The position numbers and the translations under genes are program-made. Shown here in pieces: positions 7,132 to 15,519 of a stretch of DNA of 20,039 nucleotides (position 1 is the first letter of the stretch; every line of letters starts with the position of its first letter). The notes below the pieces were generated by a model. It was not told the origin of the DNA. It was given only the letters and a program-made list of their open reading frames with translations, and made no database searches. The DNA is from Anaerolineales bacterium UBA2317 (GTDB lineage Bacteria; Chloroflexota; Anaerolineae; Anaerolineales; Villigracilaceae), in the NCBI GenBank assembly GCA_002345215.1, contig DDVH01000023.1, forward strand, positions 1-20,039. Reading direction: 5' to 3'.

Positions 7132-8369
7132 GTCATATCTTATTAAGACATCGAGATATTCCTGATTTACATAAGTTCAACGTCTATAAAAAGAACGGTG
7201 GATTTTCTGCACTCAAAAAAGCAGTCACCAAAATGCAACCAAGCCAAGTGACGGATGAAGTTAAAAATTCTGGTTTGCGTGGGCGTGGTGGGGCGGGCTT
7301 TCCAACTGGTATGAAGTGGTCTTTTATTGATAAAAATAAATGGCCCCATTATGTAGTTGCCAATGCGGATGAATCGGAACCCGGCACATTCAAAGACCGT
7401 GAATTGATGGAAATGAATCCTTTCCAATTTTTGGAAGGTTTAGCGATTGCATCGTATGCTGTGGGTGCAAATGTTGCGTATGTGTATTTGCGTGGCGAGT
7501 TTTGGGATATTGCCGAAGCGATGGATAAACAAATTGCTGAGATGGAAGAAGCAGGTTTTCTCGGCGATAAATTATTTGGAACTGACTATTCATTAAGAAT
7601 TTATACGCATTTAGGTGCGGGCGCATATATTTGTGGTGAAGAAACTGCTTTGCTTGAATCGCTTGAAGGCAAACGTGGGCAACCTCGTACACGTCCGCCG
7701 TTCCCAGCAGTGGCTGGTTTGTTTGGCAAACCCACTGTGATTAATAATGTGGAGACGTTTGCAAATGTTCCAATGATTTTGGCAAATGGAGCAGATTGGT
7801 ATAAAAGTATCGGCACAGCCGATGCGGCTGGTGTAAAAATTTATTCATTATCAGGTCGTGTTCGCAAACCCGGTAATTATGAATTACCTTTTGGTTCTAC
7901 ATTCAGACAATTAATTTATGAACACGGCATGGGTGTGCAAGACGGAAGACCTGTCAAAGCCCTCATGCCTGCTGGTGCTTCTTCATCTTTAATTCCAGTC
8001 AATGATAAAGTGTTAGATACGCCATTAGATTATGCATCTGTGCGTGGTATGGGCGCGGACTTGGGTTCTGCCTCTGTGATTGTGTTAGATGACACTGTAG
8101 ATTTAAATTGGGTTATTAGCAAAACAGTTAAATTCTTCAAACATGAATCTTGCGGTAAATGTACACCTTGTCGTGAAGGTACATATTGGATGAATAACAT
8201 TGTCAAACGCATGGGTCATTCCAATGGTTCCTATAAAGAAGATACAGATTTATTATTAAATGTCGCCAAGCAAATGCAAGGCAAATGTTTATGTGCCTTA
8301 GGTGATTTTTCCACTATGGCAGTTGTAACCAGTATCGAACGATTCCCGAAAGACTTTAACCGAGCATAA
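7128..8369 (+). CDS. nuoF: NADH-quinone oxidoreductase subunit F (NuoF), NADH/FMN site
   Basis: This 413-residue catalytic subunit takes hydride from NADH onto FMN and passes electrons to cluster N3. The glycine-rich loop GLRGRGGAGFPTGMKW (49-64) and NADESEPGTFKDREL (79-93) line the FMN/NADH pocket, and GAGAYICGEETALLESLEGK (163-182) completes it. A SLBB-type beta-grasp domain follows at about 240-330. The N3 [4Fe-4S] ligands are Cys342, Cys345 and Cys348 (CGKCTPC) and Cys389 (CALGD). Cys387, two residues earlier, is an extra cysteine with no assigned role. It starts within the ATGA overlap with nuoE and ends 2 bp before nuoG. Confidence 0.98.
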   Translation: MSHILLRHRDIPDLHKFNVYKKNGGFSALKKAVTKMQPSQVTDEVKNSGLRGRGGAGFPTGMKWSFIDKNKWPHYVVANADESEPGTFKDRELMEMNPFQFLEGLAIASYAVGANVAYVYLRGEFWDIAEAMDKQIAEMEEAGFLGDKLFGTDYSLRIYTHLGAGAYICGEETALLESLEGKRGQPRTRPPFPAVAGLFGKPTVINNVETFANVPMILANGADWYKSIGTADAAGVKIYSLSGRVRKPGNYELPFGSTFRQLIYEHGMGVQDGRPVKALMPAGASSSLIPVNDKVLDTPLDYASVRGMGADLGSASVIVLDDTVDLNWVISKTVKFFKHESCGKCTPCREGTYWMNNIVKRMGHSNGSYKEDTDLLLNVAKQMQGKCLCALGDFSTMAVVTSIERFPKDFNRA

Positions 8370-8371
8370 AG

Positions 8372-10819
8372 ATGACGAAACAAGTTAATGTAACCATCAA
8401 CGGAAAGCCAATCGCTGTACCTGAAAATTACACGGTAGTTGAAGCCGCCAAGTTAGCAGGTATTGATATTCCTGTTTTTTGTCACCATCCAAAACTAGAA
8501 CCTGTCGGTATGTGCCGCATGTGTTTGGTTGAAGTGGGTCAACCTATGGTTGACCCCAAAACAAAAGAAGTGGTGATGGAAAATGGCGCGCCAAAAATTG
8601 CCATGCGCCCCAAACTTGAAACCGCTTGTACCAATCGTGTCTTTGAAGGCATGGTTGTGCAAACGCAAACCGAAAAAGCAACAGTGGGTCAAAAAAGCAC
8701 GGTTGAATTTTTGCTGACTTCCCATCCATTAGATTGTCCGGTGTGTGATAAAGGCGGTGAATGTCCGCTTCAAAATCTCACCATGGCACATGGTCCGGGT
8801 AAGAGTCGTTTCATCTATGATGAAAAATTGAAAATGGATAAGCAAGTTCCATTGGGTGAGTTAATTTATCTCGATCGCGAACGTTGTATCCAATGTGCGC
8901 GTTGCATCCGTTTTCAAGATGAAGTTGCTGGCGAGCCAGTGCTCGCTTTTGATGAACGTGGCCGCACGACTCAAATCGTTTCATTATCTGACCCCGGCTT
9001 TGATTCTATTTTCTCCGGTAACACGACTGATATTTGTCCAGTGGGTGCGTTGACGACTGCTGATTTCCGCTTCGGTGCCCGACCGTGGGAACTGAGTGCT
9101 GAATCCTCAATATGTACTCAATGTCCAGTTGGGTGTAACACGACGCTTAATACGCGACGTGAAGCCAAAGCAGGCGGCGAGATTGTTGTCAAACGTGTCA
9201 TGCCACGTCAAAACGAAGAAGTAAATGAAATTTGGTTATGTGATAAAGGTCGTTTTGCATATCACTATGCTGAAAGCAAAGAACGATTAACCAAACCAAT
9301 GATTCGCAAAGATGGAAAGTTATCTCGTGCTTCATGGGATGCCGCTACAAAATTAGCCGCAGAAAAATTTACAAAGAATAAAAAAGATTTTGTTGTGCTT
9401 GCTTCTGGAAGATTATCAAACGAAGATTTGTTCAACCTCAAATCACTTGCTGATACCGCCGGTGGCAAAGCTATTTTGTATTCTGATATGGGTGGCGGAG
9501 ATGTAACTAAGTTAGTTGGTGTTGGGGCTGGCACAAACTTAAGCAAAATGGGTGCAGGCGATGCAATCGTCGTTGTGGCATCTGATTTATATGAAGAAGC
9601 CCCGATTTGGTGGTTACGAGTCAAACAAGCTGCTCAACGTGGTGCGACGTTAATCGTTGCGAATGCCCGTGAAACAAAATTAGATAAATTTGCAAAACAT
9701 GTGATTCGATATACACATGGTAACGAAGTTAAGACGATTAATGATTTAGGCAAAAAAGGCAAAGTTGCTGATGAATTTGCCAAAGCCAAAAATGCAATTA
9801 TCTTCTATGGCAGTGATGGTTTGGGCGTGAATGGAACTTCTGCCTTAGCATCTGCTTGTGGAAGTTTATTAAAAGAAACTGGTCACGTTGGCAGAGCGAA
9901 TAATGGATTAATCGGTGTGTGGCAAAGAGCAAACGACCAAGGCGCATTTGAAATGGGCTTTGAACCCGTAGATGATTTAGCCAAAGCATTAAAAGGAAAA
10001 GTGGTTTACATTGCCGGGGCTGACCCTGTGGGTGATAACCCGAACTTTGCGAAAGTTTTGAAAGATTCAAAATTTGTAGCCGTGCAAGATTTGCTTGAAA
10101 CTGCTACAACCGAAATTGCAGATGCGGTATTCCCTGCCCAAGCATTTACTGAACGTGAAGGTACTTTCACTTCTGGTGAAAGACGTGTACAAAGATTCTA
10201 TGCGGCAGTGCCTGTCAAAGGTGAAAGCAAACCAGATTTTGCAATTACATCTATGATTGCAAAACAAATGGGTGTGATTTTAGAAGGTTCATCTGTGCGT
10301 GTGGTGTTTGATTTGTTATCCAATTCAGTAGATGCTTTCTCTGATTTGAATTATGACAAACTTGCTGAAACCAAAGAACAATTCCCAATCGTAGGTCGCA
10401 GTGACATGTATTACGGTGGCACAACGTATGAAAATACAAAAGGCTTAGGCGTGCAACTCCTCCCAATGGCTCAAGTTGGGGGAACAGTCCGCATTCCGAA
10501 GGTCAGAAAAGAAGCGGCTATTCATCCAAAAGAAAAAGAAATTTTGGCTGTGCCAGTCAATAAATTATATGATTATGGCATCACCGTCAGCAGTGCAGAG
10601 TTGCTTGAGCAAAGAATCGGTGAAACAAAAATTTCTATGAATTCATCTACTGCTAAGAAATTGGGCATGGATGCTGGCAAGACTGCGAAAATTAGTTTTA
10701 ATGGCGTGAGTGGCGAAGCCTTGATTAAGATTGATGATTCAATTTCAGCAGGTGTGGTGCTTGTGCCGCGTAGTATGGGGCTGGCGATTCACGAACCTGT
10801 AGTAGGGAAGGTGAAATAA
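8372..10819 (+). CDS. nuoG: NADH-quinone oxidoreductase subunit G (NuoG)
   Basis: This 815-residue subunit carries most of the iron-sulphur wire. The N-terminal ferredoxin domain holds N1b (Cys37, Cys48, Cys51, Cys86). N5 is formed by His118, Cys122, Cys125 and Cys131 (HPLDCPVCDKGGEC), and N4 by Cys172, Cys175, Cys178 and Cys222. A fourth set, Cys248, Cys251, Cys255 and Cys290 (CTQCPVGC, then LCDKGR), matches the extra N7 cluster found in only some bacterial NuoG. Residues from about 300 to 660 form a degenerate molybdopterin-oxidoreductase domain, and about 740-815 a molydopterin dinucleotide-binding-like beta barrel. It is presumed not to bind molybdenum, as in other complex I. The stop shares one base with the nuoH start (TAATG). 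Confidence 0.97.
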   Translation: MTKQVNVTINGKPIAVPENYTVVEAAKLAGIDIPVFCHHPKLEPVGMCRMCLVEVGQPMVDPKTKEVVMENGAPKIAMRPKLETACTNRVFEGMVVQTQTEKATVGQKSTVEFLLTSHPLDCPVCDKGGECPLQNLTMAHGPGKSRFIYDEKLKMDKQVPLGELIYLDRERCIQCARCIRFQDEVAGEPVLAFDERGRTTQIVSLSDPGFDSIFSGNTTDICPVGALTTADFRFGARPWELSAESSICTQCPVGCNTTLNTRREAKAGGEIVVKRVMPRQNEEVNEIWLCDKGRFAYHYAESKERLTKPMIRKDGKLSRASWDAATKLAAEKFTKNKKDFVVLASGRLSNEDLFNLKSLADTAGGKAILYSDMGGGDVTKLVGVGAGTNLSKMGAGDAIVVVASDLYEEAPIWWLRVKQAAQRGATLIVANARETKLDKFAKHVIRYTHGNEVKTINDLGKKGKVADEFAKAKNAIIFYGSDGLGVNGTSALASACGSLLKETGHVGRANNGLIGVWQRANDQGAFEMGFEPVDDLAKALKGKVVYIAGADPVGDNPNFAKVLKDSKFVAVQDLLETATTEIADAVFPAQAFTEREGTFTSGERRVQRFYAAVPVKGESKPDFAITSMIAKQMGVILEGSSVRVVFDLLSNSVDAFSDLNYDKLAETKEQFPIVGRSDMYYGGTTYENTKGLGVQLLPMAQVGGTVRIPKVRKEAAIHPKEKEILAVPVNKLYDYGITVSSAELLEQRIGETKISMNSSTAKKLGMDAGKTAKISFNGVSGEALIKIDDSISAGVVLVPRSMGLAIHEPVVGKVK

Positions 10820-11985
10820 TGGATTGGGTCATGTGGCTTGAATGGGTTTTGAAAGGCTTAATCTTGTGTCTAATTTTATTAGGCGGTTTTGCCTACTTAA
10901 CTTTATATGAACGCCGTGCTTTAGCAAGAATGCAAGTGCGTGTGGGACCCAATCGTGCAGGTCCGCAAGGAATTTTGCAACCCATTGCAGATGCGGTGAA
11001 ATTAATTTTCAAAGAAGAATTTACACCAGCAAAAGTTTATAAAGTAGTTTTTATTCTCGCACCTGTGTTAACAGTTGTGCCTTCTTTAATTATCGCGGCA
11101 GTGATTCCTTTGGGAACTTCGTTTAATTTATTTGGACGTGAAATTACTTTATATGTGGCGGATGTAAACGTAGGTATTTTGTATGTCATGTCTATCGCTT
11201 CGATTGCAGTGTATGGAATCGTGTTGGCGGGTTGGTCGAGCAATAATAAATACGCTATGTTGGGCGGCATTCGTTCATCGGCTCAAATGATTTCGTATGA
11301 ACTCGCGCTTGGCTTTTGTTTTGTGTTTGTGATTTTGCTTGGCAACTCGATGAGTTTGAATGAAATTGTTGATGCACAAAAAGATGTTTGGTTTTTCTGG
11401 GTACAACCTGTTGGAGCAGTCATTTTCTTCATTGTGGTATTAGCAGAAGTGAACCGAGCTCCGTTTGACATGCCCGAAGCCGAACAAGAATTAACTGCAG
11501 GTTATCATGCGGAATATTCGGGTATGAAGTTTGCTTTGTTCTTCATGGCTGAATATCAAAAAATGATTGTGATGTCTATGATTACGGCTACATTATTTTT
11601 TGGTGGGTATCGCGAGCCAGTTATTTTACAAAACACCTTTTTGAGTGTGGATGCAATTTGGACAATTGGCTCATGGACTTTCCCAGCCTGGTTTCTCGGA
11701 CCGATGTATTTGTTCATCAAAGTATTTTTCATTTTGTTTTTGATGATTTGGGTACGCGCCACTTGGCCCCGTTTACGTTATGACCGTTTGATGGCGCTCG
11801 GCTGGAAAATTTTCTTGCCACTTACTTTAGCATTATGTTTCATCACGGCTGTTGGAATTTTGTTATCAGAAACCAACCCGTTGTATTATTGGAGTATTCC
11901 AGTTCTTTCGATACTTAGTTTCTTGATATCAATTGCTGTGATTTACCGTGACTTAACGAGGAGAAAAACAAATGCGCGTGTTTGA
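10819..11985 (+). CDS. nuoH: NADH-quinone oxidoreductase subunit H (NuoH)
   Basis: This 388-residue membrane subunit at the heel of the complex forms the quinone entry channel and links quinone reduction to proton pumping. It has about eight to nine hydrophobic helices. Conserved sections are YERRALARMQVRVGPNRAGP (30-49), GILQPIADAVKL (51-62) and the acidic loop NRAPFDMPEAEQEL (212-225) followed by AGYHAEYSGMKFALFF. The C-terminal RATWPRLRYDRLM is also typical. The tail after that motif is longer than in E. coli, adding hydrophobic helix that ends in a basic KTNARV tail. It overlaps nuoI by 14 bp, and the nuoI ribosome binding site lies inside it. Confidence 0.97.
   Translation: MDWVMWLEWVLKGLILCLILLGGFAYLTLYERRALARMQVRVGPNRAGPQGILQPIADAVKLIFKEEFTPAKVYKVVFILAPVLTVVPSLIIAAVIPLGTSFNLFGREITLYVADVNVGILYVMSIASIAVYGIVLAGWSSNNKYAMLGGIRSSAQMISYELALGFCFVFVILLGNSMSLNEIVDAQKDVWFFWVQPVGAVIFFIVVLAEVNRAPFDMPEAEQELTAGYHAEYSGMKFALFFMAEYQKMIVMSMITATLFFGGYREPVILQNTFLSVDAIWTIGSWTFPAWFLGPMYLFIKVFFILFLMIWVRATWPRLRYDRLMALGWKIFLPLTLALCFITAVGILLSETNPLYYWSIPVLSILSFLISIAVIYRDLTRRKTNARV
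11958..11963 (+). promoter_or_regulatory. Ribosome binding site of nuoI within nuoH
   Basis: GAGGAG sits 8 nt before the nuoI ATG at 11972, inside the nuoH coding region. It fixes the nuoI start and implies that nuoI is translated as nuoH translation ends. Confidence 0.7.
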
Positions 11986-12493
11986 ACCTTTAATTGAACT
12001 TGGCAAAGGTTTGGGTGAAGTTCTTCGCACATTTTTTGTGGAGAAAACTGTTACCTATCAATATCCCGAACAGAAGCGCGAAGTCCGTCCGCGTTTTCGA
12101 GGTCGCCATGTTTTGAATCGTTATGATAACGGTCTCGAAAAATGTATTGGATGTTCACTGTGTGCCGCCGCTTGCCCTGCGGATGCAATCTTCGTTGAGT
12201 CTTCTGAAAATACAGATGAAAAACGCTTCTCACCTGGGGAGAGATATGCCTCGACCTACGAAATTAACATGCTCCGATGCATTTACTGCGGCTTTTGTGA
12301 AGATGCTTGTCCGACCGAAGCCATCACACTTGGTGACAATTACGAATTAACATTTACAGATAGAAAGCAAGCCATTTATACAAAAGATATGTTGCTTGTG
12401 CCTGTAAAAGCCGAAAATATGTTAACTCCACAAAAAGTGGAACCGAAAGTATTTACTCGCTCCGTTCCACAAATGGAAGACCCAAGAGATTAG
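11972..12493 (+). CDS. nuoI: NADH-quinone oxidoreductase subunit I (NuoI)
   Basis: This 173-residue 8Fe ferredoxin-type subunit carries clusters N6a and N6b between NuoG and NuoB. The two [4Fe-4S] motifs are CIGCSLCAAACP (Cys58, 61, 64, 68) and CIYCGFCEDACP (Cys103, 106, 109, 113). In each, the fourth cysteine serves the partner cluster. The N-terminal amphipathic part and RPRFRGRHVLNRY precede them, and ERYASTYEINMLRC between them is typical of NuoI. The 14-bp overlap with nuoH and the GAGGAG site support the start. The tail after about residue 140 is polar and not conserved. Confidence 0.97.
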   Translation: MRVFEPLIELGKGLGEVLRTFFVEKTVTYQYPEQKREVRPRFRGRHVLNRYDNGLEKCIGCSLCAAACPADAIFVESSENTDEKRFSPGERYASTYEINMLRCIYCGFCEDACPTEAITLGDNYELTFTDRKQAIYTKDMLLVPVKAENMLTPQKVEPKVFTRSVPQMEDPRD

Positions 12494-12502
12494 TTATTTG
12501 CT

Positions 12503-13018
12503 ATGACCGATTTAATCGTTTTCCTCGTTTTATCACTCGTTGCCATTGCTTCCGCATTGGGCATGTTGTTCAGCCGTAATGCTGTCTATTCCGCATTATT
12601 CCTTGTGTTGAACTTTGTTGTCGTGGCTGTCTTTTATCTTTTACTCGGCGCGCCATTTATCGCCATGGCTCAAATCACCGTCTATGCTGGCGCGATTATG
12701 GTGTTGTTCCTCTTCGTCATCATGTTATTAGGCGCGGAGAATCTCCCACCGTCCGAAGTACTTCCATGGCAAAGACCCTTAGCAATTTTGCTTTCAACGA
12801 TTCTTGCTGTTGAATCAATTTATTTGGTTTTTGCACGCGCCCGTTCAGGTACTTCCATTATTTCACCTGATGCTTCAGTGAACTCAATTGAAAACGTGCG
12901 TGAAATGGCAATGACTTTGTTTAATCAATATCTGCTTCCGTTTGAAGTCACTTCTATTCTTCTATTGGTTGCGATGGTCGGCGCGATTGTATTGAACAAA
13001 CGAGAAAAGGCAGGCTAG
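12503..13018 (+). CDS. nuoJ: NADH-quinone oxidoreductase subunit J (NuoJ)
   Basis: This 171-residue membrane subunit (ND6 type) has about five hydrophobic segments. The third carries the family motif AQITVYAGAIMVLFLFVIML (56-75), including Tyr61 and Gly63, in the helix known to form a pi-bulge and to move during turnover in complex I. The second helix (ALFLVLNFVVVAVFYLLLGA) is typical. No strong ribosome binding site precedes the ATG, which lies 9 bp after the nuoI stop, so re-initiation is likely. It lies 5 bp before nuoK. Confidence 0.95.
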   Translation: MTDLIVFLVLSLVAIASALGMLFSRNAVYSALFLVLNFVVVAVFYLLLGAPFIAMAQITVYAGAIMVLFLFVIMLLGAENLPPSEVLPWQRPLAILLSTILAVESIYLVFARARSGTSIISPDASVNSIENVREMAMTLFNQYLLPFEVTSILLLVAMVGAIVLNKREKAG

Positions 13019-13023
13019 GGATT

Positions 13024-13326
13024 ATGGTCACAGTTGATTATTACGTTGCCTTATCTGCAATTTTATTTACGATTGGCGCATTAGGCGTTTTATCACGCCG
13101 CAACCCGTTGATTATTTTCATGTCCATTGAGTTAATGCTCAACGCCGCGAATCTTGCTTTTGTGGCATTTGCTAGTGTTTACGAATCCTTCAACGGACAA
13201 ATTTTTGTCTTCTTCGTCATTGCTGTCGCCGCCGCAGAAGTTGCTGTCGGTTTGGCATTGATTGTTGAAATTTTCAAATCGAAAAAGAACATCAATATTG
13301 ATGATATGAATTCTTTGAAAGGCTAA
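13024..13326 (+). CDS. nuoK: NADH-quinone oxidoreductase subunit K (NuoK)
   Basis: This 100-residue subunit (ND4L type) has three transmembrane helices and links the NuoH/J region to the antiporter-like subunits. Two membrane glutamates known to be needed for proton transfer in E. coli appear at the same numbers here, Glu36 (FMSIELMLNAANL) and Glu72 (AVAAAEVAVGLAL). The length is standard. It lies 7 bp before nuoL. Confidence 0.97.
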   Translation: MVTVDYYVALSAILFTIGALGVLSRRNPLIIFMSIELMLNAANLAFVAFASVYESFNGQIFVFFVIAVAAAEVAVGLALIVEIFKSKKNINIDDMNSLKG

Positions 13327-13333
13327 CCCTGTC

Positions 13334-15502
13334 ATGCACTTAAGCGAAACAGTACAAACAGGTTTTTATTTTCTTGCACCGTGGCTGGTATTTTTCCCAG
13401 TCATCGGTTTGCTGATTAACACCATCTTCGGCAAACGCATGAGCGAGAATCAAGTAGGCGCAGTCGCTAGCATTGCGGCGGGCGCAACATTCATCGTCTC
13501 CGTTTTGTTGGCATATTCTGTCTCCATCAATCACGGCGAAGTGATGCGCTGGCAACTCGCCCAATGGATTCACATCGGAAACCTTGAACTCGATTGGACT
13601 TTCCGCATTGATTCACTTTCCGCCACCATGATGTTAGTTGTCTCTGGTGTGGGAACTTTGATTCACATTTATGCTATCGGATACATGCACGAAGATGTGC
13701 GCTACAAGCATGAAGAGGGACGTTTCACTCGCTTCTTTATTTACCTCAACCTGTTTCTCGCCTCGATGATGGTCTTAGTTTCAGGCGACTCATACTTAAT
13801 GCTATTCGTCGGCTGGGAAGGTGTAGGTTTGTGTTCATTTCTTCTCATCGGCTTTTGGTTTGAAATGGACACACTCGCGCGACCTTCATGGGCAAACTCA
13901 GATGCCGCCAAAAAAGCATTCATCGTCAACCGCATCGGTGACTTTGGCTTCTTAATCGCTGGCTTTTTGATGTTCTGGCATTTAGGCAATAGCTTCCAAT
14001 TTGATAATGTCTTTGAAGCCGCAAAAAGTGCTCCACCAGAAATTATTATTGCAATCACTTTGTTTATGCTAGTGGGTGTGGCTGGTAAATCAGCACAGAT
14101 TCCATTGTATGTTTGGCTACCAGACGCGATGGCAGGTCCGACTCCAGTTTCAGCATTAATTCATGCCGCCACCATGGTCACTGCTGGCGTTTACTTAATC
14201 ACCCGTTCATTCCCTTTATATGATTTAGTTCACGAAGCCCAAAACATTGTTGCAATTGTAGGTGCAGTCACTGCTTTGTTTGCCGCTACGATAGCAGTTG
14301 GTCAATATGACATTAAAAAAGTTTTGGCTTATTCAACTATTTCACAACTTGGCTTCATGGTTGCCGCTGTTGGAATGGGTGCGTATGTGGCAGGCATGTT
14401 CCATTTGATTACACATGCTTTCTTCAAAGCATTGTTATTCCTTTCAGCAGGCTCTGTGATTCTCGGCGTTGAACGCGGACATCATGCTCATGCACATCAC
14501 GAACATCATGATGAAAAGCCGAAAAAGAAATTAAAAGGAAAGAAGAAAGAAGAACATCACGATGCACATGGTCACGGACATGATGACCATGCTGAAGTCT
14601 TTGACCCAGGCGATATGCGTAACATGGGTGGTATGCGAAAAACGATGCCAGTCACATTTTGGTTATATCTGATTGGAACAATTGCATTAGCAGGTTTACC
14701 GCCATTTGCAGGCTTTTGGTCTAAAGATGAAATTTTGCTTGATGCAAGGTTACATAATCAAACCGTGTATTGGTTATTAACTGTCGCCGCGTTTTTCACT
14801 GCCTTTTATATGGGCAGGCAAATTTGGATGGTCTTTTTCGGTGAAGCCAGAACCGATGCATCCAAACACGCTGAAGAAAGCCCAAAGGTAATGACTCTGC
14901 CGTTGGTTGTGCTGGCAATTCTCAGCGTAGCAGGAGGCGCGTTAAATCTTCCGTTCAAAGGTTTCCATCAATTAGGTCATTGGCTTGAATACACACTTGG
15001 TGAAGTTGAATATTTATCTTTTGAATCGAGCATTGCTATTTCTGCAACTGCACTGGCATTGGTTGCGATTTTGGTTTCATGGTTAATTTATGGACGCAAC
15101 CCGTTGAAGAAAGCGAATCAACTTGACCCAATGAAAAAACCGCTTGGATTTATTTTCACTGGTATGGAAAACAAATGGTATGTGGATGAGATTTATAACG
15201 CTGTGATTCGTCAACCATTCAAACGGCTCGGTGCATTTTTAGCAGATGTGATTGATTGGCGCTTCTGGCATGACTTTATGCATGATACGGTTATTGTCGG
15301 CAGTTATAACTGGATTGGGCAAATTGCCTTGAACAAATATGCTGACCAAAAAGGTATTGACCGTTTCTTCAACAGTTGGGCAGATGTATCGAATTGGATT
15401 TCTGCTAACGTAAGAAAAATTCAAAATGGTTTTGTGCGTTCGTATGCACTTTCTGTTTTGCTCGGCGTGGTTTTGATTTTAGGATATTTAATCTTTAAGT
15501 AG
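13334..15502 (+). CDS. nuoL: NADH-quinone oxidoreductase subunit L (NuoL) with a His-rich insertion
   Basis: This 722-residue distal antiporter-like subunit pumps protons at the far end of the membrane arm. Conserved ion-path residues include Glu162 (FVGWEGVGLCSFLLIG), the helix with AGKSAQIPLYVWLPDAMAGP, and Lys365 in HAFFKALLFLSAGS. The C-terminal third contains the long lateral helix and final anchor expected of NuoL (from about WYVDEIYN to LGYLIF). The loop after the Lys365 helix carries an insertion at about 383-419: thirteen histidines in 37 residues around a lysine-rich core (395-405). In E. coli this loop is short (HACHHEQ). The remainder resumes with DPGDMRNMGGMRK. The subunit appears intact. 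Confidence 0.97.
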   Translation: MHLSETVQTGFYFLAPWLVFFPVIGLLINTIFGKRMSENQVGAVASIAAGATFIVSVLLAYSVSINHGEVMRWQLAQWIHIGNLELDWTFRIDSLSATMMLVVSGVGTLIHIYAIGYMHEDVRYKHEEGRFTRFFIYLNLFLASMMVLVSGDSYLMLFVGWEGVGLCSFLLIGFWFEMDTLARPSWANSDAAKKAFIVNRIGDFGFLIAGFLMFWHLGNSFQFDNVFEAAKSAPPEIIIAITLFMLVGVAGKSAQIPLYVWLPDAMAGPTPVSALIHAATMVTAGVYLITRSFPLYDLVHEAQNIVAIVGAVTALFAATIAVGQYDIKKVLAYSTISQLGFMVAAVGMGAYVAGMFHLITHAFFKALLFLSAGSVILGVERGHHAHAHHEHHDEKPKKKLKGKKKEEHHDAHGHGHDDHAEVFDPGDMRNMGGMRKTMPVTFWLYLIGTIALAGLPPFAGFWSKDEILLDARLHNQTVYWLLTVAAFFTAFYMGRQIWMVFFGEARTDASKHAEESPKVMTLPLVVLAILSVAGGALNLPFKGFHQLGHWLEYTLGEVEYLSFESSIAISATALALVAILVSWLIYGRNPLKKANQLDPMKKPLGFIFTGMENKWYVDEIYNAVIRQPFKRLGAFLADVIDWRFWHDFMHDTVIVGSYNWIGQIALNKYADQKGIDRFFNSWADVSNWISANVRKIQNGFVRSYALSVLLGVVLILGYLIFK

Positions 15503-15519
15503 ATATTTGAGGACGAAAC

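Noticed and set aside
9265..9624. Minus-strand open frame of 119 codons inside nuoG
   Set aside because: It is antisense to the NuoG molybdopterin-like domain; no recognisable features.
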